DNA of 64,000 nt, from assembly GCA_029339195.1 (NCBI GenBank), contig JAPTJF010000158.1:58107-122106 (forward strand), in the 5' to 3' direction. Under the pieces are notes generated by a model. That model ran no database searches, was not told the DNA's origin, and saw nothing but the letters and a program-made list of their open reading frames with translations. Below are positions 46,462 through 57,900 of the stretch, piece after piece; position 1 is the stretch's first letter, and each line of letters begins with the position of its first letter. Source of the DNA: Micractinium sp. NFX-FRZ (taxonomy: Eukaryota; Chlorophyta; Trebouxiophyceae; Chlorellales; Chlorellaceae). Made by a program: the position numbers and the translations under genes.

Positions 46462-47964
46462 TCACAGCTTGGAGTAGCCGGTGGATGTGAGGAAAGCGGT
46501 GCGCTCGCTGTCCTCGTCAGCGCCAGCGCAGCCCACGTCATCGCCCTCCGCCGGTGCCTCCTCATCTCCCTCACTGTCGTACAGGCAGCAGCTGACGCCC
46601 GCCAGCACCAGAAGGGAGGCCAGCAGGGCCAGAGCCAGGGCTGCAGACAGGGAGGTGAACGGATTGAAAAGGAAGCGTTGGCAGGGTAGAAGGGGAAGGG
46701 GAAGGGGAAGGTGAGCGGACAGCTCAGCGCATCACGCAGCCCGCTGCACTGCTTCATCCCCCCCATCCTCCCTCGATTGCCCACTCCACAGTCGTCATAC
46801 TTCAGCCCGCTCACTGCTGATCGAAAAGTAGAATTCGGTCTGGGTCACCACCTGCACCGCGCCCGGCCGCCCAGGCAGGCGGACGAAGCGGCGGCTCTTG
46901 GCCCACCCGGCACGGATATCAAATGCACCGCGAGCACTGGAGTTCAATGGGCTGCAGGGATCGGTGCATGAGGAAGAAGGGAGATGGATGTCAGATGCAC
47001 CAAGGGCGGGGTGGTGATGGGGCCGAAAGGTGGTTGGGCGTGGCGAGCACTGGTGTTTGAGATTTCTCATATACGAGCAGTCGGTGTCAGATTAGCTCAA
47101 CCTAACAAGGCAGGCGGTGGAATGGACGCCGAGAAGAGCGTGTGCTTGCCACCCCCCGGTGCGCTGCCCGCCCTCGTGGCTTCACCCCCCTGTCCACCTG
47201 TCCACCACCACCCCACCCACACACCTGCTAGAAAAGCCGAGCAAGGTTTCATTGCGGCTGAACTCCAAGTCCACTCCCCCAGTGAGCACACTCCTGGGCT
47301 TGGTAACGGCAGCACTCGACTGGGAGGCAGAGGCAGGGTGAGCTGACTTGCTGAGCAGCGGCACGGCGGGCAGGGTTGCGGCCGCCTCGGCCGCCGCCGC
47401 CACCTGGGCCACGTCAGCTGACAGCTGGCGTGCCATGTCAGAGGCAGAGCGCATGGCAGCCTGCAGAGCGGCCTCTGCCAGCTGCTGCTGCTGCTGCTGC
47501 TGCTGGGCGGCGGCGGAGGCGCCCCGAGGGCCTCGAGTAGTCACCGTCTGTTCAATCTCCCACTCCCAGTCCATGTGCGGGGCGCTGGCGCCGGCCTCGG
47601 CACGAGCGGCGGCAGAGCGCTCAGCTGGCGCGCCGCGCGGGGGCACCGCCTTGCTGGCAGCGGCGTCGACCGCCTCCCAGCCGCCCATGCTCAGTGCGCT
47701 GTCCCACACAGCGGCCGAGGCCGCAGGCTTGCTCGGGGCTTTTGAGGTGGGGTCGGCTGCCGCAAGGTGGTCCAGGAGGGCAGGGTCGGTGTGCAGCGGG
47801 GGCTGGCCACCAATGAGGGCGTCCATCAGTGCTCTCTCATCGTCCAAGACGGAGCCCGCTGGGCCGCCACTGCCGGCGGGCGCCGCGGCGGCCCCGGCCG
47901 CTGCTGCGGCCGCCAGGAGCAACAACAGGGCTGCCGAGGTTGCGCTGAGCATGTTTGAACGCAT
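46462..47964 (-). CDS. Type I membrane protein with acidic tail and YxxL end, unknown function
   Basis: Three minus-strand exons, 47964-47225, 46951-46815, 46640-46462, join in phase (351 aa). The N-terminus is a strong signal peptide ([20 protein letters not shown]). The luminal part is Ala-rich with a short poly-Gln tract and ends in a folded-looking region (FDIRAGWAKSRRFVRLPG, VVTQTEFYFSIS). One membrane span follows (TLALALLASLLVLAGVSCC), then an acidic cytosolic tail (LYDSEGDEEAPAEGDD) that ends GYSKL. The terminal YSKL fits the YxxPhi sorting signal read by AP adaptors, so a Golgi/endosomal cargo or sorting receptor-like protein is inferred. The fold is not recognised. MLSA four codons in is an alternative start. 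Confidence 0.7.
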
Positions 47965-48741
47965 CCTGGGGCGCTGCTCGGCCGATTGGCGGCCCCAAGG
48001 GCGGGGTGAGGATGCGGGGTGCCTGCTGGTGTCCCAACAACTGGACCTGTCGCGGCTGAGTTGCTCGGGGAGTCCGCAGTCGCGGCGAGCAGAGCGCGAG
48101 CGGAGTTTGGGGCCGATTAAGGCCCGTTGGTGATCACGCTCAGCACAGCGTGCCCAGCGCGACCCCCCTCCCGCCGCCAGCACAACATCTGTAGTTGCCT
48201 GATCCACCCTCCAGACCCCAGTTGTCCTCCATGCCCTGTTCTGTGCATTTAAATTACAATTTGTAGGTTCGGGAGAGATGAAGGAGACTTTGGAAAGGCG
48301 GCAACGGCAGCGCGGGGGCAACCGGGGGGCTAGGCGGGACCGTAGCGCTGCGCGGTGATAGCGGCGCGGCGGGATTGCAATAATTGCACGGATGCAAACC
48401 AGGCATTTCTGCTGATTATTCAACAAAAGGCGCCGTTAATCTGTATCATTGGTCACAGCCCCTGCTCTAGGCTGGATGAGCAGATGTAGAGGCCAAGCAC
48501 ACCAGTGACCGCTCAGCGCGGCGGCAGCTGGCAGGGCTCTGGCGGTGGGTACGGCAGCTGCTCATCGAAATAATGTTACCTACATATGCAATGACCGGCT
48601 GGTCCTATAATCAATGAGTCTCGCCGCCTCAGCCCGCCTCAGCCCGCCTCAGCGCCGCGACATGTGATCGCTGACTGTGTTTTATGCAAGGGCTTTTCGC
48701 TCCAAACCATCCCCCGGCGAACACCGGAATTGCTGGCCATT
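47965..48741. promoter_or_regulatory. Divergent promoter region before subtilase 1
   Basis: This region lies between the minus-strand membrane protein and subtilase 1. It holds a TATA-like cctataatcaatg at about 48604 and a tandem gcctcagccc repeat (48625-48653). At about 48489-48530 it shares gaggccaagcac and a nearby gctcagc..gcggcagc with the subtilase 2 promoter. Confidence 0.5.
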
Positions 48742-51700
48742 ATGGCGGCGCGGCCCGTCGCGGTGCGCGCGGTGTTGCTGCTGGCGGCCGCCGCCGCCGC
48801 CGCCTTTCTCGTTGCACCGGCAGGCGGCGAGGGTGTCGCCGGCCCCGCTGCGGATGCGCCACCGGCCTCGCCACCCACGAGCTTCGAGCTTCAAACTCCC
48901 AGCCACTGGACCAGTCAGGATGATAACAAACCAAAGTTTATGCCCGGCCGAGTGCTGGTGCAATTCAAGCAAACCACGGCTGCACGAGCAGTGGCCAGCG
49001 TGCAGGCGCGCCGCCCGCTGGCCGGCACCAGGCTGCTTCGGCTGGTTGGGAAGCACCGCGGCACGACCGTGGCCACAGCATCGGTGGGATCCAATGCAAC
49101 CACAGCCACAGCAGCCAGCGTGCCAGCTGACGCAATCATGGAGCTGGAAATCACGGATGGGAGGAGCGTGGGAGAGAAGGTGGCGCAGCTCAAGGCAGAC
49201 CCAGGTGGGGCTATTCATACTTGTTGCTAATGTTGTTACCAGCTGTTGTTGATCAGTTATTGAGGTTATCCATGGTCATGGTAGCAGTGCTTCCGGCACA
49301 GGCGGGGGCACCTGATGGGCAGGGGTGTTAAACAGCAGGTCATGGCACCTGGCTGCAGATTGTGTGGGGCGCCCCGCATGCAGGCAAGCAGGGTGAGCGG
49401 CTTGATTCACGCACCCGACACCTGCAAGTGCCCTCTCCAGTCCGCCTGGCGTGGCACAGTCCCTCGCCAAAGTCAACTGCAGCCGCTGTCAACTGGGGTG
49501 CAGCATCACAGCTGCTCCTGCCCTGCCCTATCCCCTGCCCCTTCTCCTCCCCTCTGCCTCCACTGTTCGTCCCCCTCCCAAACCCCCCTCCCTGCCTTGC
49601 AGCCGTGGCCATAGCAGAGCCTGTGTTCCTCCGCCGGTTGCTGGTCACCCCAAACGACCCCCAGTACCCCCCAGGCCCCGCCTCCTCTGGCCTCTGGTTC
49701 CTCCGCCAGATCGCCGCCCCCGCTGCGTGGGCCACCACAACAGGCAGCAGCGCTGTCAAGGTGTGCGTCATCGACACAGGCGTGCGCGTGGGGCACGAGG
49801 ACCTGGCGGGCAACTTTGCCGGCGGGTGGAACGAGTGAGGAGGGAAGGGGAAGGGCACAGGTTGGTGAGACTGGCAGCCGGGGCTGGGCTGGCGGGTGGA
49901 ACAGGGGTGCGGTGAGGTGGGGCACAGTGGGCAGGTGGGCTGGCCACGGGGCTGGCCATGCCGAGTGTGTATGCTGGATGCAACCAGGCGCAGTGCTTCG
50001 GACCACTTCTGCTTGCCGGGGCGTGCATGCAAATGTGGCACCTATCGTCTCGGTCTGCCCCCCCCAGCAACTGCCGTCCTGCGCAGCAGCGGCGGTTGAG
50101 GGGGATGCACGGCAGGCACGGCAGGGGTGCCTTCATCCCCGCCCCGGCCCGCCTCCGCCGCCATCCCAACCGCCGCGGACTGCTGCCTGCCGCCGACCTG
50201 CAGAGGGGGCCTGGCGATTCCGGGGGACCCTGAATACAGCGACGTCACGGTGAGTGGCTGCAGTGCACACCATGCAAGCCACCTGCATGAATGCCCACCA
50301 TGCATGCTGATTGCGGCCCACGCCCACCACGTCCCTCACGCATCCCTCGACCCATGCGACCCCCCGGCACTCTGCCAGGACTACGATGGACATGGGACCC
50401 ACGTGTCGGGCACAGTGGGGGCTGTGGGAAACAATGGGCTGGGCATCACGGGCGTGTCGTGGAGGGTGAGTGCCGCTGCGCTGCGCCACTGGCAGATGTG
50501 CAGCCGTGCTGGGCGCTGGGCCATGGCGCGTGCGCTTGCCGTGCGCCCCTTGGCTGCTTGCGCTCCTCTGTGCTGCCACTGGCAGTACACTGTACGTCTG
50601 CCCAGCCTCGTGTGTGGCACCCGCTTGCTGCCTTGCATTTTCCACAGCTCTCCTGCTACCAGCCCTTCTCCCACACCCACCTGGCCCCACCAACCCTTGC
50701 AGGTGGCCCTCTACGTGTGCAGGGTGGGCACTGAGCCCGACCCAGTCACCGGTGCCGTCTATCTCGACGGCTTCGGAATCATAATGTGCTACATCAACTG
50801 CCTTACTGTGAGGGCAGGCAAAGCGACACTGGGAGGGGCAAAAGGCTGGGCAGCATGTCAAGGCGGGGCATGGCAGAGGGCTCATGGGGGTCGCTGCACA
50901 CATGGTGGTCACTGCACGCTTAGCAGGTATCGTGCCACATGAATGCCCCAATGGGGCCTGCAAGAGAGCCTCCCCTTGGGAACCTAGAAGCTTGGCACTC
51001 CACCCACCCAGCCACCCGGTCCAGCGCAATGCAGCGCAACGCAGCGCAGGCCATACGCGCCCAAATCTGTGCCACCCTGTGCTCCCACCACCCTGCCCCT
51101 CCCGCAGGCGGGCGCCAAGGTCGTCAGCGCCAGCTATGGCAGCCCAGGCCCAAGCACTTTCGAGGAAGACATGATCCAATCGTTGGGGCAGAACGGCATA
51201 ATCGTGGTGGCGGCAGCCGGCAACTCAGGAGAAGATAGTGACGCTAAGCCTTTGTAAGCGTGTCCTGTTGCCAGCAGTGCTGCCGTTGCTTCTGCCTCCC
51301 CGCCGGGCATGCCGCGCTACAGACTCCTGCAGTTTGCCTCTGTGTTACGACAACGCACTTCGGTTGTAGGCGCCCCATGCTGTGCCTGCTGCGCCTACCG
51401 CACGTGCCCCATGCCGTGCCCGCTGCGCTTCCTGGTGTTTTCTTCCGCGTGTCCCCGGTTAGCAGCTTGGCAGCCTGCCGGAGGTAATGCATGCATGGTG
51501 CTGCCCTGGTACCTTGACTCCCGTGCCCCCCCCCTTGCGCCTGCATGCCTCTTCTGCCTGCAGGTACCCAGCCGGTTACATAAACCCCTTCAACAACGTG
51601 ATCTCTGTGGCCGCCAGTCTCCCCGATGACAGCCTGGCAGGCTTCTCAAACTATGGCGCCAGCAGCGTCCACCTGGCAGCGCCGGGCGTCAACATCCTGA

Positions 51701-53740
51701 GCACATACAGAAGGCATGATGCTGACTACGTCTACCTGACAGGCACAAGCATGGCCACGCCGCTTGTCAGCGGAGTGGCGGCGCTGCTGTACGCTGTGCG
51801 GCCCGCGGCCACAATGGCACAGATCAGGTGGGCTAGGTTCTGGCGCTATGGGGTTGCGCTTTTGTCATGTTGGGCGGCTTTTGTCATGTTGGCAGGTAGG
51901 CAGCCTCACAGTGCAACCCACAGTTGTGTCACGGTGCTTCACTGCACGTTGCAGGAGCGCTCTGCTGGGCTCAGTGGACCCTTCCCCAGCCCTGGCCGGC
52001 AAGGTGTCCAGCGGGGGGCGGCTGAATGCTGAGAGGGCGCTGGCCGCGATGCAGGGCAACCCACTGCCGCCGCCCTACGTACAGAAGCTCTCACGTAAGC
52101 CCTGGGCGTGGCGCACATGGCTGGGCTTTCCAGCCTGGCTGTTGCAGCACAGCACAGCAGGGCTCAGGTAGTGGGCTTGTCCACAGGAGCACTGGGTGGC
52201 ACCGCTGCAAAGCCCCAGCGCACAGCCCCTGCGGCCGCCAGCTGCTCCCACCTTTGCCATCCCCTCATCGTGATTCCTCCTGGCTTCCCCAGCCATGTTG
52301 TCAGGTGCCATACGTGGGAGCGGTATACTATGCAGTACACCTGGCTGCACCCCGACACCCTCTCTTCCTGGCTGCAGACTCCTGGAGCACACAAAATGGC
52401 ACCCTTTACAATATTGTGCGGGGGTATGCTAAGTACAGCCTAGTGACGACCACGAATAGCGTAGCTTGCCTAAGCAGGCAAGTGCTGTTGGAGTGTGTGC
52501 ATCCTGCGCATGGCCATGCTGAGGCACAGCACTGCACGCGAAGCGCAGCCCAGCACGGCACAACCAGCATGTGCACGCCAGGCAGACCCCATGCGGCGGC
52601 GGCTGCCCCTGCCCCTCACCTCGTTCTCCTCCTGCATCTGCACATGACAGCCAGTTTTCCACTTTTGCACCTCCTGTTCCCCTGTACAGCTGCCAGGTCG
52701 CCATCTGGTGCTACTATGCCAGCTATTACGGCCGCCCTCTCGTTATTGTTACCAGCAGAGACAGAAACGGCACCATCATTGCTTCTCAGACTGGAAACTG
52801 CTTGTGGGCAGATGCCTCTGCTTACGTTGCATCAACAGAATTCAATGCTTCAGCAGCCTCTGGCTACAAGATTCCTCTGCCGCCCCCGCCGCCCCCGCCT
52901 CCTTCCCCACCGCCCCCATCGCCCCTACCCCCATCCCCGCCGCCGCTACCCCCGCCGCCCCTGCCCCCTTCCCCGCCGCCCCCATCCCCGCCGCCCCCAC
53001 CCCCTTCCCCGCCGCCTCCCTCTCCGCCGCCTCCTTCCCCCCCACCCCCATCGCCCCCACCCCCATCTCCGCCACCACCCTCGCCCCCACCTCCTACGCC
53101 ACCGCCCCCCTCGCCCCCACCCCCTTCCCCACCTCCCCCATCCCCGCCGCCTCCCTCTCCCCCTCCTCGTTCCCCACCGCCCCCATCGCCCCCACCACCA
53201 TCTCCACCTGCGCCATCTCCACCGCCGCCAGCCCCACCTCCCCCATCACCCCCACCGCCGTCGCCGCCGCCATCCCCACATCCCCCATCACCGCCATTCC
53301 CCTCGCCCCCGACCCCCTCCCCGCCGCCGCCATCGCCTCCACCCCCATTCCCCCCGCCGCCGTCGCCTCCGCGCCCTTCCCCGCCGCTGCCATCACCCCC
53401 GCTGCCCTCCCCCCCGCCTCCTTATCCACCGCCCCCCTTGCCCCCACCCCCATCCCCTCCATCCCCACCGCCACCGTCCCTGCCGCCGCCATTGCCCCCA
53501 CCCCGTTCTCCACCACCGCCGCTCTTCCCCCCTCCACCAAGCCCGCCGCCTCCTGAACCTCGAGCAGGCGGAGCGCAGGATGAGCCGCCAGAAGGGATAG
53601 CAGTGGGCGAGCTGCCACCTCCACCTCCACCTGAACCCTCACTTCCGCCTCCAACTGCAAGCTCCGCAGCCCCGCCTTCCAAGCCCAACTTTATTGAAAT
53701 GTGTGTGTATTTGATACTGTGTATTTACTTGTTCCTCTAA
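48742..53740 (+). CDS. Subtilisin-like (S8) protease with proline-rich tail, copy 1
   Basis: Ten exons, 48742-49204, 49603-49834, 50204-50249, 50379-50465, 50703-50807, 51108-51253, 51564-51827, 51955-52094, 52378-52477, 52690-53740, join in phase (877 aa). A signal peptide ([19 protein letters not shown]) is followed by a propeptide-like region (GRVLVQFKQTTAARAVASVQ). The S8 catalytic centres are intact: KVCVIDTG, DGHGTHVSGT, AAAGNSG and GTSMATPLVSG. After a Cys-containing module (SCQVAIWCYYASYYG ... CLWADASAY) comes about 225 residues of PPPSPPPP-type sequence, as in pherophorins and extensins, and a final hydrophobic FIEMCVYLILCIYLFL. This suggests a secreted protease tied to the cell wall or membrane (inference). 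Intron 9 has a GC donor (AGCAG|GCAAGT), shared with copy 2. Confidence 0.88.
52870..53560 (+). repeat. CCC/CCG-rich coding microsatellite (Ser-Pro tract)
   Basis: An imperfect array of cccccatc(g/c)ccgcc-like units fills most of the last exon of subtilase 1. It encodes the SPPPP tract and creates long false frames in the other five readings. Confidence 0.9.
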
Positions 53741-54916
53741 AGAGCTCAGCTTTTTAACTTCTTCCAGTCGCCCCTCTCATCCTCGAGTCATCGCTCTGTG
53801 CCTCCACCGCCCTACCCACCGCCCGTTGGGTTCCGTCCAACTCGGATAGCGCCCCAAGCTTGCAAGAGTGCAGCCACGGCTACCTGCTTAGCTCACTACA
53901 TGTCACAGTGGGCTCGACTTCTTGCAACCGCTCATGTGCACGCTGTCACACTATTTTTACACTGCCAATTTGTATTGAATTGACCCCTAAAACACCCCTT
54001 GTGAAGCATCCGCACACGCGCTGAAGCTGGGGAGGCCCAGAGCACACCCCAGGCAGGACCGTGAACATGCAGGGGCCCATTACAGTAGCTTCCACCTGCC
54101 ATCCAAGAGGCACTGCACGCCTATCCTGATCAAGAGGTTGGCAAGCTTGAGGCGCGGCCACCCAAGAGCACGAAGGCGCACCTTAAAGCTGGCTGGGTGC
54201 CTCCCGAGCAGCCAGCTGTGCTGACCTTGGCAGGTCTGCCGGAAGGCCTCTTTACGCGCACACACGAAGTTGTTACGAAGAAGGCAGGCTGCGCAGGGCA
54301 AGAATCGCGAGGAGGGTGTCCCAGTGGGCCAAAGCCAAGGCGGTTGAGAGCATGCGCGGCATAGCGGGCCCAGCATGGCGTGCCATGTGCCCCTGCGGCA
54401 CCCATGAGGTTTACCTGCAGTGTGCCCTGCTGGCGTCCTTGCAACCGCACATACCATCCCAACTGGCGTGCTCTTAAAGTTGCTCTATAATATGCCACCA
54501 CGCACATCAGTTCGCTCGGAGACGAGCACGGGAAGTGCAGACCGGCAAGGTGGGGTGCCGGCGGCATGCCGGCGGCGTCAGGGCAGGGGCAAGCCTATGA
54601 AGCAAATCACGTTCACATGAGAACTTCAGTGCACTGCAAAGCTCTTCTCCACATCATTGGCTTGCGAGGCCAAGCACCAATAGTTGCTTAGGCGCGCTCA
54701 GCACAGCGGCAGCGGGGCGGGAGTTAGGTGCTGCCCATCGGCCGGCCCCGTGCGCCAATTGCCGCCGCGTACACATCATGAAAGCATTTTGTGAGTCTAT
54801 CGACGCACCAGTCTCAGCCCGCTCGGACGTTTGACTGCGTGTTTGTCGACTGCGTCTTCCGGGCCTCCGCCTCGCCTTTTATAGAGATCATGTCGCCATA
54901 GTAATCTCCCGCAAAC
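53741..54916 (+). promoter_or_regulatory. Subtilase 1 3' region and subtilase 2 promoter
   Basis: No gene was recognised; no TGTAA follows the first subtilase. A TATA-like ttttatagaga lies at about 54878, some 40 bp before the ATG of copy 2. The gaggccaagcac block seen before copy 1 recurs at about 54666. Confidence 0.5.
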
Positions 54917-57900
54917 ATGGCGGCTTGCGCCGCCGCATTGCGCGCGGTTATGCTGCTGACCGCCGCCGCCTCCATCCTCGCCGCGCCACCGCCGGCGCTC
55001 GGCTCTGGAGGTGTTCGCACCACCACCACCGGCTCGCTGCAGCGGCAGCCATCCGCTACATTTCAGGTGCTAGGCCCCAACCGCGGGCCTATGCAAGCCT
55101 CTAATGAGCCAATGTACAAGCCTGACCGGGTGCTGGTCCAGTTTAAGCAGACGGCCATGGCACAGGCGGTGGCCAGCGTGCAGGCGCGTCGCCCGCTAGC
55201 GGGCACCAGGCTGCTTCGACTGGTGGGGAAGCACGGCAGCACGGTCGTGGTGACAGCATCGGTGGGAACCAATGCAAGCACAGCCACAGCAGCCACCCCT
55301 AGCGTGCCCGCTGACGCAATCATGGAGCTGGAGATCACGGATGGGAGGAGCGTGGGAGACAAGGTGGCGCAGCTGATGGCAAACCCAGGTGGGGGGTGGT
55401 ATAGGCGGTCCTGGGGGGCTGTAGAGGGTGGGGAGGCGGGTGGAGCCGGCAGGGCTGGGGGAGGGCAGCAGGGCAGAGGGCAGCGCAGAGCGATGCCACG
55501 CCGCCATGACACCCAATGCCCCTGCCCCGCTCCTGACTCTGCCTTTGCCCTTGCCCCTGCCCCTGCCCCTGAGGTCCCACCCACAACAACCCTGCTGCTG
55601 CCGCCCTCCCCCCGCCGTGCCTTGCAGCCGTGGCGGTAGCCGAGCCTGTCTACTTGCGTCGCCTGCTGACCACCCCAAACGACCCGTGGTACGCACCCAC
55701 AGCCGCCTCCTCTGGCCTCTGGTTCCTCCGCCAGATTGCCGCCCCCGCTGCATGGGCCACCACAACAGGCAGCAGTGCTGTCAAGGTGTGCGTCATCGAC
55801 ACAGGCGCGCGCGTGGGGCACGAGGACCTAGCGGCCAACTTTGCCGGCGGGTGGAACAGGTGAGGTGGGGAGGGGGGGTGTTGTACGACTGCAGCAGGGG
55901 CGCTGGCGGGCGCTGCCAGCTCGCACACCCTCCCCTCAAGTCCTGGCGGGTCAGACTGGCCTTCACCTGACTTGCGGGTCCTGCTGGGACAGGCACATCA
56001 GGCTGGGGCAGGCACAGCGGGCACAGCAGGCGCAGCAGGGGTGCAGTCGCTCCCCTAGCCAGCACCCACCTGCCGGTGCCTGTTGTTTCTTCTGCCGCCG
56101 GCCTGCAGAGGTGAGCAGGCAGATGGCTCTCTCCCGACCCCTGGCACCGCGGCATACAGCGACCTGACAGGTGGGGAGCGGGCGCAGCGTGATGCGTGCA
56201 GGTGCACCACGCATGCTTGGCAGGCATGCAGCAGCAGAGTGTATGCCACAGCCCGGGCTTGCTGGACAAAGCTCGACTTCCACAGGCCCCAGAACCTGCC
56301 TGGGTGGGCGGCTGGTGGCTCGCCGCCAAAATGGCCCTTGCACGTCTGCCCCCGGCTTACGGCCCCTGCTCCCCCTGCTCCACCCCACCCTGCCCACCCT
56401 GCCCTGCCCTACCCCACCCTGCCCACCCGCTGTGGCACGCCCTAACCTTACAGATTGGCAGGGGCACGGGACCCATGTGTCGGGCACCATAGGAGCCGTG
56501 GGGAACAATGGGCTGGGCATCACAGGCGTGTCGTGGAGGGTGAGTGCCGCTGCGCTGCGCCCGCTGTGCACGCTCGGGCTGTGCCCTGCCCCCTGCGCGC
56601 TCGCGCTGTGCAACCCCATGCTTTGCTGCGTTGTGCTGTGCTGTGCTGTGCTGTGCTGCGCCTTGTGCGCTGCCTCTCCCGCCCCCCTGGGTGCCCGCTG
56701 TTTGATGTTTGCGAAAGTTATAAACTTTGCTACTAATTATGTTAGCATATGTCAATCGAGGTCTGCACGCGTGCACGTGTCTACGTCTACGTGTGCAAGT
56801 ACCACATGCCGTGCGCATCATGCCCACCGTTCCCGCCAGCCCGCCGCCTCCCCAGCCGCCGCCAGTGCCCTGCCCCCTCCTCTTCTGCCACGTTGCCCCT
56901 GATCCAAAGGTGGGGAGGTGGGGAGCCTATCGACCAAGCCAGACCAGACGAGCGCTCCCGCCTCCTGCCCCTGTAGGTCTCCCTTTACATCTGCAAGGTC
57001 GGCTCCGTGCCGGACCCACAAAACGACGGCGCCGTCTACCTCTCCAATGACGGCATCATGGACTGCTACGGCTTGTGCAACCAGGTGGGTCGCAAGTGGC
57101 GTGCCCGGCAGGAAGGGAGGGGCAGGGCGGATGAAAAGTTGTGAAGAAGAAGATTACAGCCCGAGGCGTGGGGTTGAGGAAGCCAACAGGAAAGCCAGAA
57201 GGGTGCAATGCTGGTGGGGGGCGCTGAAGGGGGACCCATCTGCGCTGGCTGGCACTTGAGTGGGGTGCGCCCCACCTCACCCTGTGCGGCGCTCGGCCTG
57301 CAAAGGAGCTTGCGCTGGGAGGCGGAAAGAGGCGTGCCACCCAACCCAACCCAGACCAATTCAGGTCCATTGGCCGATGCTGAAATTTGACGACTTTGTC
57401 TTCCAAGTACGCGCGCAGGCGGGTGCCAAGGTCGTCAGCGCAAGCTATGGCGGCGCAGGCTTCAGCGTTCTGGAGCGCGACGCAATCAACGCGTTGGGCT
57501 TGAACCGGTCAATACTGGTGGCTGCTGCCGGCAACGAGGGCACAGACAATGACGCAGTCCGCATGTAGGCCCCCCAGCTATGCCCGCTGTGCTTCCCGCT
57601 CCCGCCCCCTCTGTGCCCGCTGCGCTGCCTGATGTTTGCTATCATGTGCTGCCGCGGCTCACCCGCTGCCTTGGTGGGTGTTCGTTTGCCTGTGGGGAGG
57701 GCCCGGCCGTGCCGCTGCCTTTATTTTTTTGGCGTCTGTCCCACCCCATGTGTGCATGCATGTGTGCCCCCGTTGCCTGCAGGTACCCAGCCAACTACGT
57801 CACACCCACCAACAACGTGATCTCTGTGGCCGCTAGTCTCCCCGATGACAGCCTGGCAGGCTTCTCAAACTACGGCGCCAGCAGCGTCCACCTGGCAGCG

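Noticed and set aside
53094..53660. Gly/Ala/Val/Met-rich minus-strand frame and other frames over the proline tract
   Set aside because: These are alternative readings of the CCC-rich subtilase exon; only the plus-strand frame splices in phase and ends in the hydrophobic tail.
53946..54567. Minus-strand frames between the subtilases
   Set aside because: No splice structure, recognisable motif or coding-like composition; treated as chance frames in GC-rich DNA.
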